A DNA stretch of 64,000 nt from Pseudorasbora parva (GCF_024679245.1 NC_090187.1:23438495-23502494); one strand, 5' to 3'; counted from the first letter of the stretch, positions 10,131 through 20,386 are shown. A program made the numbers and translations. Notes: generated by a model not told the origin, from the sequence alone.

Positions 10131-10675
10131 TGTTAGTTCGCCCAAAAATGAAACTGATGTCATTAATGACACCCGTAAGACCTCCATTTATCTTCAGACA
10201 CAGTTAACGATATTTTATATTTAGTCCAAAAGTGTATCCAAGTGTATGCACACTATACTGTCCATGTCCAGAAAGGGAATAAAAACATCATCAAAGTAGT
10301 CCATATGTGACATCAGTTTGTTAGAGTCTCTTGAAGCATCGAAAATACATTTTGGTCCAAAAATAACCAAAACTACGACATTATTCAGCATTGTCTTCTC
10401 TTCCCTGTTTGTTTTCAGTCATCAAAAAAAGATTGAAACGGCTATGAATCAGTGAATCAATCAAGGATTCGGAAAGCCAATGTCACGTGAATTTTTGGAT
10501 TGAAGGATTGAACACAAACAAGGAAGAGAAGACAATGCTGAATAAAGTCGTAGTTTTTGTTATGTTTGGATCAAAATGTGTTTTGGATGCTTCAAGAGAT
10601 TCTAATTAACTAACTGATGTCACATATGGACTACTTTGATGATGTTTCATTCCCTTTCTGGACATGCTTATTTAG
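10131..10675. mobile_element. Angel-like foldback element in B1
   Basis: It begins GTTAGTTCGCCCAAAAATGA, close to the start of Angel-type fish inverted-repeat elements. Arms of about 170 bp (10260-10430 and 10490-10670) are reverse complements: TCCAGAAAGGGAAT on the left pairs with ATTCCCTTTCTGGA on the right. The right outer end is lost just beyond TTTCTGGACATG. No coding capacity. Confidence 0.65.
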
Positions 10676-11484
10676 GATCAGAATTCACCTGCCATCCAAA
10701 CTTTCCTTCTTTGGTGCAAACCAACTTTAGCTTTGATAAATTAATTGCTGTGAAATTTTCAGTGGATAGAAAAAAACATCTAAGACACTTTTAAATAAGG
10801 CTAACCTTAGCTAGAGGACACACACAGGCAGCCAGCACTTAATCACGGCCAGCTAACATTAAATTATTTTGAAGTTAACCAGAAGACTGGGTGACGTTTT
10901 CTACAAGAACGTGGCTAACTACATTTAATCCCCTCTATTTTTGAATAAACACCAGTCTCAACTTTATAGAAGTGTATAATGCGTCAGAACACCAGCGCTT
11001 TAGCTACCGTTATTGTGATTAAAACTCACTTTCAGTCAATTTTGAACCTTAACGTGCAATAATCAAACCATCAAAATTAAGTACATAGTTATCACAAATC
11101 TAAAATAGAAAAGTCAGAACTTACCGAGAATAAGTCAGCCATGTAAAAGCGATTATCCTAATTACATTAATAAATTGTGTAAATTTTACATAAGATAATA
11201 ATTAGTTCTAACTTAAATGGGGGAGGGGGGGGGTGAAATGCATACTGAGCTTTTTACACTGTTAAAGACTTGGATTCCCATCCTAAACATAGACAAATTT
11301 TAAAAAACTAATGTTGGACGTTTGATGGAGTATTTCTGTGTCAAAAATACTCCTTCCGGTTTCTCACAAGTTTTGGAGAGTTTTTTTTTTCGAGTATGGG
11401 TCCGCTTGACGTCAACAGAGCGGAAGGTCCGTGTATGAGCCGTACGGATCTTCTCCCAGAAGGGTGTGACTCTACGTTCACTGC

Positions 11485-11873
11485 TGTCACTTTCACGTAA
11501 CACACAAGAGAAAACGGGTAAGAGAACTCAAGTGCAAAGGAGTGTATTTATTATAAAAAAAAATAAAAATAAAAAAGCACAAAACAAAACCCATAAGGGG
11601 GCAAAACACATTAACTAGAAATAACAACACAACTAAAACATACCAGACAGGAATCACAGGGAAGACGGGAGACGTAGACATACAAGGATCCAACAACAGA
11701 CTGACAAACACAAGGAGCTATAAAGGGAAGAAATCAAGAGGGGAATCAGGGAACACAGGTAGGGCCAATAACACTAATCGGATAACAAGGGGGAGGGATC
11801 TGACAATGACACGAGCACATGCTCGACATAACAAAACCCACATGTGCACACAAGACAGGACAGACATGTGACA
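11485..11873 (-). repeat. 3' LTR of a gag-like LTR retrotransposon
   Basis: Read on the minus strand, it starts TGTCACATGTCTGTCC and ends GTGAAAGTGACA, so its ends are the inverted TGTCAC/GTGACA expected of an LTR. It contains CCCTTTATAGC (TATA-like) and TTATAATAAATACACTCC (AATAAA polyadenylation signal). The polypurine tract GAAGGGGGTAA precedes it directly (11884-11874). Its end similarity to the solo LTR at 35442 and the fragment at 27598 suggests a family. Confidence 0.7.
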
Positions 11874-11884
11874 TTACCCCCTTC

Positions 11885-12820
11885 TTAAGGAGCGGCTACC
11901 AGATGCTCCACTAGGGACAGGGATGGGAGAAACAGACCAGGGCGGGACAGGAGGGACAGACCGGGGCGGGAAGGGAGGGATGGACCGGGGTGGGACAGGA
12001 GAGCAGGGCGCCTCAGAGGCGCAGGAAGAGCAGGGCGCCTCAGAGGAGCAGGCAGAGCAGGGTGCCTCAGCGGCGCAGGCAGGGCAGGGCGCCAGGGAAA
12101 CTTCTCCGGTCCAGCAGTGTCCACCGGCACTGGGACCACTGGAATACGATCCACTGGTACTGGGACCACCGGAATACGATCAACCGGCACACGATCCACC
12201 GGCACTGGGACCACCGGAATACGATCCACCGGCATACGATCCACCAGCACTGGGACCAAAGGAATACGATCCACCGGCATTGGGACCACCGGAACACGAT
12301 CCGCCGGCACTGGGAACACCGGAATATGATCCGCCGGCATCGGGACCACCGGAACACGATCCACCGGTACTGGGATCACCGGAATACGATCCACCGGTAC
12401 TGGGACCACCGGAATACGATCCGCCGGCATTGGGACCACTGGTATCGGGACCACCGGAGCAGGCACGGAGGGAGCCTTCCTTCTCCTCTTCCGTCTGGAG
12501 ACCACCGGAACAGGGATCACCGGAGCTATCCGGACCCTGGTCCTAGAGGGACTGGAGTCCAGCCGGTCCACAAACTCCCAGAAGTCCAGAGTCCCCATTT
12601 TCTCCACCTCTGTGGGACTGAGAGGCATGTCCAGGCAGAGGTTAAACACCTCTGCCTTCTCTGTCTCGTTAAGGTACAGGTGATGCACCTCCTTGAGGAA
12701 TTGGCAGGCAAAGTCCTTTACACCCGCCCCCTGTTGACGGATGTACTTGGAGTTTACCTGCCACATCACCTGTAAATGTCTGTCCAGGTCCATGTCCACA
12801 GAGAACAAAAAAATAAACAA
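11885..12820 (-). CDS. 311-codon gag-like ORF with PVPVD repeats
   Basis: This is the only long uninterrupted frame in the window. The likely start is the second methionine (MDLDRHLQVMWQ, about 12793), because the first nine residues are a T-rich hydrophobic leader. Residues about 10-100 form a helical-looking globular segment (…EKAEVFNLCLDMPLSP…KMGTLDFWEFVDRLDSS), followed by a basic patch (RRKRRRK) and then about 13 copies of a ten-residue repeat, R/HIPVVPVPVD. A short ALPAPLRR repeat and a Ser/Leu/Pro tail end it. The stop codon lies one base before the polypurine tract. I do not recognise the family. The repeats also leave the opposite strand open, which is a shadow. Gag-like is inferred from position only. 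Confidence 0.5.
   Translation of the reverse strand: MFIFLFSVDMDLDRHLQVMWQVNSKYIRQQGAGVKDFACQFLKEVHHLYLNETEKAEVFNLCLDMPLSPTEVEKMGTLDFWEFVDRLDSSPSRTRVRIAPVIPVPVVSRRKRRRKAPSVPAPVVPIPVVPMPADRIPVVPVPVDRIPVIPVPVDRVPVVPMPADHIPVFPVPADRVPVVPMPVDRIPLVPVLVDRMPVDRIPVVPVPVDRVPVDRIPVVPVPVDRIPVVPVPVDTAGPEKFPWRPALPAPLRHPALPAPLRRPALPAPLRRPALLSHPGPSLPSRPGLSLLSRPGLFLPSLSLVEHLVAAP
12130..12450. repeat. 30-bp coding minisatellite in the LTR element
   Basis: A 30-bp unit containing CACCGGAATACGATCCACC and GGCACTGGGAC repeats about ten times with 15-bp half units. It encodes the ten-residue proline/valine/aspartate repeats of the minus-strand ORF. Shorter repeats at 11985-12095 (CAGGGCGCCTCAGAGG) encode the following segment. 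Confidence 0.85.
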
Positions 12821-13581
12821 AACACCTCCTGCTGAGTAAACAACACGATTGTGTATAGTTAATTTATCAATGGAGCTATAGTGTGTGTTTAAATAAATTT
12901 GTTTAGCTGACCACTATAGGTGTCAGTAAAACCACCCAAACATAAACCTAGCGTTCTCACAAAGCGTGCTTCGTCATTCAAATGCGCTAACGGTTACTCA
13001 ATTGTTGTTCTATGTATAATGTTATACTGGTCTGACGTGCAAAACCGTTTTGCTTGCTACTGCTAAGGTTTAGTCACATACAATAGTCCATAAACCAAAT
13101 CATGTCCTCAAAAACTGCAAGTAAACACACACAAATGTTGACAGGTCACTAAATACAGTATTTAAAATACTGATGTTGTTGCTTCTCCTGTTCAATTTAT
13201 TTCAGCCTCCGGATCTGATTCTAGATCATATATGTATTAGTTGAATCTGGGTAGCGTTTTCTTCTCCACGCTTGAGGACGTCACCGCTTTGTGCGCACTC
13301 GTCATTCTTTAGCTCCGCCCACACGATACGCCTCCAGCCGCTCGTTTTTTTCCGGAAAGACTCGGTAAAGCCTATATTTCTTTTATAAATATAATAAAAC
13401 TAAAGACTTTTCAGAGATATGAAGGATGCAATACTACTCTATAGGTACTCAAGATTGACTTGAGATTGACTGAAACTGAGTGTTGCACCCCCCCCCCCCT
13501 TAATCTTGATTTTACAATGTATAAATTACATTAATTAATTCAATAGATTTTACAATACCACAATGTAATTTTTTTCAGTGT

Positions 13582-14649
13582 AAAGTAGTGGTAGGTGAGA
13601 GTGTAGCTAGACAGCATAGGATGATGTTATGTAAGATGACTCTGGTGGTGAGGAAGATGAAGAGAGTAAAGGCACAGCAGAAGACCAAGTGGTGGAAGTT
13701 GGAAAAGGAAGAGTGCTGTGTGGTTTTCAGGAAGGAGTTGAGACAAGCTTTAGGTGGTCAAGAAGGGCTTCCAGATGACTGGACTACTACAGCCAAAGTG
13801 ATCAGGGAGACTGGTAGAAAGGTGCTAGGTGTGTCATCTGGAAGGAGGAAAGAAGACAAGGTGACTTGGTGGTGGAATGAGGAAGTCCAGGAGAGTATCC
13901 AGAGGAAGAGGTTAGCTAGGAAGAAGTGGGACAGTGAGAGGACGGAGGAAAGTAGACAGGAACATAGGGTGATGCAGCGTGAGGTTAAGATAGAGGTTGC
14001 AAAGGCCAAACAGAAAGCGTATGAGGACATGTATGCAAGGTTAGATAGTAAAGAAGGTGAGAGGGATGTGTATCGGTTGCCGAGGCAGAGGGATAGAGAT
14101 GGAAAGGATGTGCAGCAGGTTAGAGTGATTAAAGATAGAGATGTAAATGTTTTAAAAGGTGACAGGAGGGTGAGGGAAAGATGGAAGGAGTACTTTGAGG
14201 AACTGATAAATGAGGAAAATGATAGAGAGAGAAGAGTGGTAGACGCAAATATTGTTGACCAGGAAGTAGAAAGTATTAGCAAGGGTGAAGTTAGGAGAGC
14301 TTTGAAGAGGATGAAGAGAGGAAAGGCAGTTGGTCCTGATGTCATACCAGTGGAGGTATGGAAGTGTCTAGGAGAGATGGCAGTAGAGTTTTTAACTAGG
14401 TTGTTCAACAAGGTTTTAGAGAGTGATAGGATGTCTGGGGAATGGAGGAGAAGTGTTTTGGTGCCAATCTTTAAGAACAAGGGAGATGTAGAGAGTTGTG
14501 GAAACTACAGAGGTATTAAGCTGATGAGCCATACAATGAAGTTGTGGGAAAGTTTAGTGGAGGCAAGGCTAAGGGGAGAAGTGGACATTTGTGAGCAGCA
14601 GTATGGTTTCATGCCAAGAAAGACCTCACAGATGCATTATTTGCTCTGA
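13582..14649 (+). pseudogene. RTE LINE, linker and first reverse-transcriptase motifs
   Basis: Open from the B1 junction to 14649. The first 250 codons are the basic, lysine/arginine/glutamate-rich linker typical of this LINE (WWKLEKEECC, WWWNEEVQ, ERWKEYFEELINEEN). The last 80 codons hold reverse-transcriptase blocks GKAVGPDVIPVEVWK, FKNKGDVESCGNYRGI and QQYGFMPRK. A frameshift after MPRKTSQ ends the frame. The stretch lost its endonuclease partner upstream. Confidence 0.85.
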
Positions 14650-14651
14650 GA

Positions 14652-15086
14652 ATGTTAATGGAGAAGTACAGAAAGGGTCAGAAAGAGCTGCATTGTGTCT
14701 TTGTAGATTTAGAGAAAGCATATGACAGAGTGCCGAGAGAGGAGCTGTGGTATTGTATGAGGAGGTCTGGAGTGGCAGAAAAGTATGATAGAGTGGATAT
14801 GTATGAGAGCAGTAGGACAGTGGTAAGGTGTGCCGTAGGTGAGACAGAGGACTTCACGGTGAAGGTGGGACTGCATCAAGGATCGGCTCTGAGCCCCTTT
14901 TTGTTTGCGGTGGTGATGGACAGGCTGACAGATGAGGTCAGACAGGAATCTCCATGGACTATGATGCTTGCGGATGACATTGTGATCTGTAGTGAGAGCA
15001 GGGAGCAGGTGGAGGAAAGTCTAGAGAGATGGAGGTTTGCTCTGGAAAGAAGAGGAATGAAGGTGAGTTGCAGCAAGACAGAATAA
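14652..15086 (+). pseudogene. RTE LINE reverse-transcriptase catalytic region
   Basis: The frame continues the upstream protein after a shift. It contains motif A (VFVDLEKAYDRVPR), motif B (GLHQGSALSPFLFAVVMD) and the catalytic motif C as MLADDIVICSE, where the usual phenylalanine before ADD is leucine. It ends at TAA after SCSKTE, an in-frame stop. The two motif C aspartates remain, but the protein is split. Confidence 0.85.
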
Positions 15087-15716
15087 ATGTGTGTGAATAA
15101 GAGAGAACACCGTGGAACAGTGAGGTTATAGGGAGAAGAGGTAAAGAAGGTGCAGGATTTTAAGTACTTAGGGTCAACAGTCCAGAGCAATGGGGAGTGT
15201 AGAAAAGAGAAGACGCGTGTGCAGGCAGGTTTGAATGGGTGGAGAAAAGTGTCAGGTCTGTTGTGTGATAAAATAGTACGAGCAGTAATGAAAGGAAAGG
15301 TGTACAGGACAGTAGTGAGACCAGCGATGTTGTATGGTTTGGAGACAGTTGCTCTGATGAAAAGACAGTAGGAAGAGCTAGAGGTAGCAGAGCTAAAGAT
15401 GTTGAGGTTCTCTTTGGGAGTGACAAGGATGGATAGGATCAGGAATGAGTACATCAGAGTGACAGCACATGTGAGATGTTTTGGAGACAAAGTTAGAGAG
15501 GCCAGGTCGAGATGGTTTGGAAATGTTCAGAGGATGGAGAGTGAATATATTGGTAAAAGGATGCTGAGGTTAGAGCTCCCAGGCAGGAGGTCAAGAGGAA
15601 GACCAAAGAAGTGTATGGATGTAGTGAAGGAGGACATGAAGGTAGTCGGTCTGAGAGAAGAGGATACAGATGATAGGACTAGATGGAGGCAGATGATTTG
15701 CTATGGTGACCCCTGA
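15087..15716 (+). pseudogene. RTE LINE C-terminal region
   Basis: The same protein continues through several stops: FKYLGSTVQSNGE, YRTVVRPAMLYGLET (stop after MKRQ), then LKMLRFSLGVTRMDRIRNEY, ARSRWFGNVQRMES, LELPGRRSRGRPKK and a terminal CYGDP stop at 15714-15716. These blocks are characteristic of the thumb and C-terminal part of this LINE group. The downstream AAAGCCGAAAGAAGAAA is its short 3' tail. Confidence 0.85.
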
Positions 15717-15813
15717 AGGGAAAAGCCGAAAGAAGAAAAACAAAATATATAACACTGGTCTGGGGGATTTTGGATATTTTACTGCAAAATTTCTACATAG
15801 TATACCTTCAAAG

Positions 15814-16628
15814 TTAATTTAAACAAATAATTTGAGGTGATATAAAGAAAGATAAAGTTTATTATTACATTATAAACAACTTTTATAAACCTAAGCTGAA
15901 TTTTTATTATTTTGTATTTATTTTTTTGACAGTGCCGTGACAGACAGCACTCAGTCTTATCAGTGCTTATCAGAGTGAATGACAGAGCCAGTCAGGCAGA
16001 TAAACATTTATAGCCTTAGAATAAAGGGACTTGTGTTTTTTTATGTCACTTTGAATTATATAAGGGGCATAATTGTTAGATTAATGTTATTTTTTAATGT
16101 TATTTGTTATTTTTAACATATTGTCAATCAATTACACTAATATGCGGTCTGTCCATTCTAAATTAATATGAATGATGTGACAAGTGTATTTTTTTAAATT
16201 ATTAAAACTTACATATCTAGGTTATAAATATATATATTTATTCATATTTATTTAACATATACTGTACATGATGTTGATCTTTGTTTAAATAACTTTCAGG
16301 AATATTTTATCATTATAATGGCAGACTTATTTTTTTAATATTTTCCTCTGTGATTTGATATCAGGATAAGGCTGTGTATTGTGAGCAAGCAGGTGTTGAG
16401 CTTCAGGCCAGTCAGGGCTTGAAAACAGTGTGAAATTAGGCATAACCAAACTGGTTATTTCCTTCATTTCTTTAGTACTGTATCTGCCAAAGCATTGATG
16501 GACAGCTCACACTCATAAACCAATAATGTGTTGTGGGATCAGCATTTGAGCTGTGTGATTCAGCCCAGGTAAGCAGAAGAAGCTGTGCAGTTGTGTACTT
16601 TTTCATTAACTTTGATATATATCTGTCT
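15814..16628. other. unassigned AT-rich sequence
   Basis: Very AT-rich sequence after the nest. No gene or named repeat recognised. Confidence 0.5.
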
Positions 16629-16690
16629 ATCATACACTCACACACGCACGCACTCACTCACGCACGCACACACACGCACACACACACTCT
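16629..16690 (+). repeat. imperfect CA/CGCA microsatellite
   Basis: Mixed CACA, CGCA and CTCA words repeat in tandem. Confidence 0.85.
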
Positions 16691-17580
16691 TCCAAATACT
16701 CTTGTTTGCCCTCACCAGATGCACAAACACAGAGAGTTTTTGAAAGTTTTATTGTTTAAGTTTGCCCATGACCTCAGGGAGAGTGAAAGAGAAGCTTCCT
16801 GTCACTCAAAAAAATAAGCAACAAGTAATAAGCAACCAAAAAAAGGGAAAGAGAGAATGCTTTACACCCCTGGCGAGTCCACCCTCCTTGGGATGAATGA
16901 CCTTCTGTCCCTGTACATCACCTAGGTCATCATTCACGACCAAACAGTTCTCTGCCATTGGCTGAACTACAAACTAGTAAAGCTGTAGAGGAATGAAGAC
17001 AAAGTGCTCTTAATGAAAGTGTGCAGGAATGGGATTTATTTGTCTGTGGTGTTGTAGCCTTGCAGTTAAAGACTAACTAAAAGTCTGACAGCTTAAAGCA
17101 ACCAAAAGTGATCCATAAACTCATAAAATCTGTATTATTGTGCCTGTCACTACACATGTCCATGTCATTTTAAAAGATAGTTCTACCAGAAAGACTCGGG
17201 GAGAAATATATTAACAATAGTGCATTTATTAACAGCTCAGCAAGCTGATAGTGTACAGAGTCATTTTGGCGTAGGCCCCGTCCGAAGAGCATAATCCGAG
17301 GGTCTCGGATCTGCAATTCCTGCCTGAAGACGAGGGCAGGGGCGCAGCCGACCCCCCGGTAGGGTATGGACAGGGCCATCCTGGTGGTGGTGGGGAGGAT
17401 GGGGGTAATCGTCACTTCAGTATCTGCAAACTCAAACATGTGTAAGTACAGAGCCTTTATACCGTGAGCATGAGAATATCATTGGATTAGAGTGAAGGCA
17501 TTAAGTGACGTAGTAATTGAGTCTTCCCAGCAGAACTTATGCTAGAGCTTTCATTTCTGCCAAAACTTTTAATAAACACA
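16691..17580. other. unassigned, with a GC-richer island at 17255-17420
   Basis: Most is plain AT-rich sequence. 17255-17420 is noticeably GC-rich (GCAGCCGACCCCCCGG, GGTGGTGGTGGGG) and lies in an 89-codon minus frame (17439-17170). That frame shows no domain I recognise; it may be an LTR or transposon remnant. Confidence 0.35.
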
Positions 17581-17585
17581 CCAAG

Positions 17586-18116
17586 CCAGACATGACAAGC
17601 CAGACCCACATCAAGATGTTTGGTCTGGAAACTCACCATAGACAGGACTCAATCCGAGGGGCTGGATAAACGGTTGTCTTTCAGACTCCCTCTGCACGCG
17701 ATAGGATAGCGCTACACCAACCAGAGCAACGAAGGTGAAACAGAGCTTGTTGATAGATTAAACATTTGCCGTATCCGGTCAGCAAAACTCCGAACACATC
17801 TTCCCTTTTTAAGAATGACTTCAGTGCAGTTCTTTGTTCTTTTCTCAGAGAAAAGCTTAACTCCAAGTCTTCCAGAGTCGCGGTCAAAGCTGATTCGAAA
17901 GACCGCCATTCGCCAGTTGCTGTGTTTACTAGAAGCACGCAAACGCAACTCGGCCGTCATCATTATGGCCCCACCCACCGACTCTATACACGATGTGATT
18001 GGGCCGGCAAGAGTTAGGCGAATACAGCTCAGAAGGGTGTTGAGAGTTGCTAGACGACACTCGCGGGCAGATTAAATTTGCTGCCGCTAGGGTGCGTCTA
18101 GATTTCTAGGCTAGCA
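17586..18116 (+). mobile_element. CTAGCCTG-type non-autonomous element F1
   Basis: The start GACAAGCCAGACCCACATC and the end TCTAGGCTAGCAG match F2 and the ends of F3. The interior shares CTTAACTCCAAGTCTTCCAG and ACCAGAGCAACG with F2 and F3. No transposase. The superfamily is unresolved; the short frames on both strands are incidental. Confidence 0.55.
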
Positions 18117-18970
18117 GTGTTCCACTAAAGAAAGAAAATCATGATTATGAATGACAATTTATCATGTACTTAATTTGTGTCATTAAAATGCGTAATTAAG
18201 TTAATTAGCATCTGTCATGAGACCAATAAAGAATTTATAGGGAACAAGTTCAGGTTGTTAAAGTCATTGGTGGTTGTTTTAGGGAGGTTTTTCTTCATGT
18301 GTGCCATGTTGTGAGACAGTCTTCCATATTCCTCTTTACGGTCAAAGTCCAGGTCATTGTGAAGACTTCATTGCTTTATACATTGTATCTGAGTTCGATG
18401 AGCTCCCTCAGTCTTTATCATACTCCAACTGTATATTTCAGCCATGCTGGTTTATTTTGCTGCCGTTTGTGCCGGGACAGAAACTCTATACCAGGAGAAT
18501 TAAGCTAAAATGTTGCATATTTTTTTAGCCTTTCTTCATTCATTTCTGTACTCAATGTTTATTTGAGCTAGAAAATATTTTATCCACATAAAAGACACAT
18601 ATATGTCTATATGAGTTCCCTTTATAGACACCTCATGTCCAGAATTGTATTAAAAGAACAGTCACACAGTTTGAGTGTTGATTTATTTTGATTCTCAGCT
18701 GCATATCTAGGACATGTTCCATAAATGAAGATCTGAATGCTTGTTCCAGCATGTTCCCTGCAGCTCACGACCTCAACTCATCCATATTTAGCCACACATC
18801 TGGAACTGTGTTGAAGGGCTAGGGGTGGAAGATATTGAAATGCAAGACACAAGTTCAAATTTGTGGGAGAGCGGATGAGATCAGAGTCAAACGAGGGCAC
18901 AAGAGCGAATGCGGTGTATTGATTATGACTGACTTACTGTCACATGTCTGTTAAATCCATCACGAAGATT
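18117..18970. other. unassigned sequence
   Basis: No gene or known repeat recognised. Two overlapping short plus frames near 18300-18520 lack recognisable domains. Confidence 0.5.
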
Positions 18971-18975
18971 TTTAC

Positions 18976-19200
18976 TGAGGTAGACACTAAAAATGAAGTT
19001 TTACATGAGTTTTATACTAAAAATGAAAACAATGTCATAATTTACTTACCTTCAAGCCTGATAAAACCTGTATCAATTTCTTTTCTTTCTTCTGCTGAAC
19101 ACACATACACACACAAAATATATTTTGAAGAATGTCGGTAACCAAAATTTCATAGGGCCCATTGACTTCCATGGTATGGAAAAAACAAAATAATACAAAC
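18976..19200 (-). mobile_element. Angel-like element fragment
   Basis: The ordered words GTCATAATTTACTTACC, TCTTCTGCTGAACACAC, TTTTGAAGAATGTCGGTAACC and CCCATTGACTTCCATGG match an abundant fish inverted-repeat element family (recalled consensus). Only one arm is present. Confidence 0.55.
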
Positions 19201-19249
19201 CGTATTTTCTATCCCACTACACTACACTACAATGAAAAAGTGAATATCC

Positions 19250-19551
19250 ATCACAAAAACACAAACTGTTCTCATGAACAACTCAATAGAACACGAGCCA
19301 ACAGTCCAACTAACAAATATTACAATTATGACAAGATTAGAGTTATAGCGATCACAAAAACACAAACCGTTCTCATGACAACTCGAAAGTACAAATGCAC
19401 GATATTCCAGATAACAACATATTTCAATTATGACAAGATTAGTTATAGCGATCACAAAACACGAACAGTTCTCATGAACAACTCGATAGTACACAATTTG
19501 CTAGTCCAACTAACGACATATTACAATTATGACTGGATAAGGGTTATATAG
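19250..19551. repeat. 100/101-bp tandem repeat, three copies
   Basis: Copies start at 19250, 19351 and 19451 (ATCACAAAAACACAAAC…). Each contains GTTCTCATGA, a variable centre and AATTATGACAAGATTAG or a close variant. They differ by small indels and about 15-20 percent substitutions by eye. The long frames on both strands here reflect stop-free repeats, not genes. Confidence 0.8.
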
Positions 19552-20386
19552 ATAATGAAAAGAGCAAACAAACATACAGTATATTAGGAGTATAGTATCT
19601 TACTTGTGGGACACATTTTGTGAGCTGATACTTAAAACAGACAGTGAGAAGATTTAGACGCTCCATACGGTGTGCTAATGAACGGGTCTTTATCATTGCT
19701 GAAGTGAGACACAATACGATCGCAAATGGACTAACAAGTGAACATGACACACGAGCATATTCAAGCAAAAGCCCGCATATATTAGTTCACGGCTTATTAT
19801 GTTCGTCCTGTGTAACTTGTGTGTTTTGAATAATGACGTGCACAGAGCGAGAGTGGGCGCTCCTCTCACCATCATTAGTAGACACGCCCCTTACCTGCTG
19901 ATTGGCTACAAGTTTGTTATTGAACTCGGCCTGAGTCCGTTTTATAAAACAGTTTTGAAATAACACTTACCCCACCTTTAATCAGGGTCTTTCTCTGTAC
20001 ACGTCTTTCCGTTTTCCTCTCTTTCATAATTCCCCACCCCCACCCACCCATAAACTCATCTTGTCCCTTCCTCGCTATTATTGTGTTCATTATATGGATC
20101 TGGTAAAGCACAGCTCTAATTTCACAGCTGAGGGGACCAAATTACAGAAGATCCTGTCATTAGTTCAATACAATAAGTGAATCGTGTCTCTTCCACTGTG
20201 TGTTTTGCGTTGGACATTTAACAACAAGATTCAGGAGTCCCATGTTTCCTGGATATACATTTCCATTTCAAACAAACTAAAATATTTAACAATCTTAATT
20301 TTAAATTATTACAAAATATTGACCTGTTTCCTGTACTCTTTTGCCAATCATCAAACTTAGTATGCATTAACAAAAATACATTTCAA
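19552..20386. other. unassigned sequence
   Basis: Nothing recognised. Composition is ordinary, without tandem repeats or good coding frames. Confidence 0.5.

Larger units (their letters stand above)
11485..12828 (-). mobile_element. 5'-truncated non-autonomous LTR retrotransposon
   Basis: Order on the minus strand is ORF (12820-11885), polypurine tract, 3' LTR. There is no pol, integrase or 5' LTR: the 5' side stops at about 12828 where X2 sequence (GAGTAAACAACACG) resumes. Loss of the 5' LTR together with missing X2 sequence suggests deletion at or after insertion. With a single gag-like frame abutting the polypurine tract, the parent element was probably non-autonomous and mobilised in trans (inference). 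Confidence 0.6.
11217..13499 (-). mobile_element. TTAA element X2, relative of X1
   Basis: TTAA flanks at 11213-11216 and 13500-13503. The low-coordinate end (GGGGGTGAAATGCATACTGAG) matches the 3' end of X1, and the high-coordinate end (CTGAAACTGAGTGTTGCACC) matches its 5' end, so X2 is inverted. The P2RX7_C-like start exon is recognisable near 13160-13260 on the minus strand but carries stops and a frameshift. An LTR element (11485-12828) sits inside, and about 240 bp of X sequence present in X3 is missing at the insertion. Confidence 0.75.
9498..13580 (+). mobile_element. CACTG-ended, TA-flanked element B1
   Basis: B1 starts CACTGATAAAAAC and ends TTTTTTTCAGTG. TA flanks both sides (9496-9497 and 13581-13582). 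Removal restores the LINE reading GATTG-TA-AAGTAGTGG, encoding the conserved DCKVVVGES, so boundaries are exact. Subterminal sequence repeats AAGTAAAA/TTAAGTA words. It contains a foldback (10131-10675) and X2 (11217-13499). Relatives are B2 (39334-43300) and a shorter one at 35958-36522. CACT ends recall EnSpm/CACTA, but a 2-bp TA target fits other groups, so superfamily is left open. Confidence 0.8.
8715..15738 (+). mobile_element. RTE-clade LINE (CFDP2/BovB-like), heavily damaged
   Basis: A perfect 14-bp target duplication, AACAAAATATATAA, flanks the element at 8701-8714 and 15739-15752. The 5' region has GTGCCGGTCCCGAGCCCGG (from 8753). The single ORF encodes an AP-type endonuclease then a reverse transcriptase, the layout of RTE elements often annotated as craniofacial development protein 2-like. 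The ORF is interrupted by an internal endonuclease deletion, the 4.1-kb element B1 (9498-13580), at least one frameshift near 14650 and several stops. The 3' end is GAAAGAAGAAA rather than a long poly(A), as is usual for this clade. Confidence 0.9.
8121..15807 (+). mobile_element. TTAA element A, split by the RTE LINE
   Basis: The left end AGGTGCACTACTC follows TTAA at 8117-8120. The right end GAAATTTT...AGGTATAC (read on the minus strand from 15807) is followed by TCAA at 15808-15811, a one-base decayed TTAA. The two parts rejoin at the LINE target duplication. The left part contains CCGTCCACTAGAGG, a motif of abundant cyprinid TTAA elements. No coding capacity is visible outside the inserted LINE. 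Confidence 0.65.
7406..15813 (+). mobile_element. piggyBac-like element Z, outermost shell of the nest
   Basis: TTAA at 7402-7405 is followed by CCCTTAAATGCATACC. The right end is split: TCATACATTTAA at 8109-8120 is interrupted by element A and resumes after 15811 as AG plus TTAA (15814-15817), giving a right terminal repeat related to the left. The right subterminal motif GGGTCGCTAAAGACC recurs in a second copy at 38590-39074. Between the ends lies an acidic frame remnant (7760-8074). TTAA duplications and CCCTTAAATGC ends indicate the piggyBac superfamily (known family behaviour). Confidence 0.65.

Noticed and set aside
11923..12775. Plus-strand frames of 207 and 261 codons
   Set aside because: Opposite strand of the LTR-element ORF through the 30-bp repeat; the minus frame has the stop placed at the polypurine tract and a non-repetitive domain.
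13758..14480. 240-codon minus frame
   Set aside because: Shadow of the LINE ORF; the plus strand carries the recognisable reverse-transcriptase motifs.
14876..15490. 204-codon minus frame
   Set aside because: Shadow of the LINE reverse transcriptase on the opposite strand.
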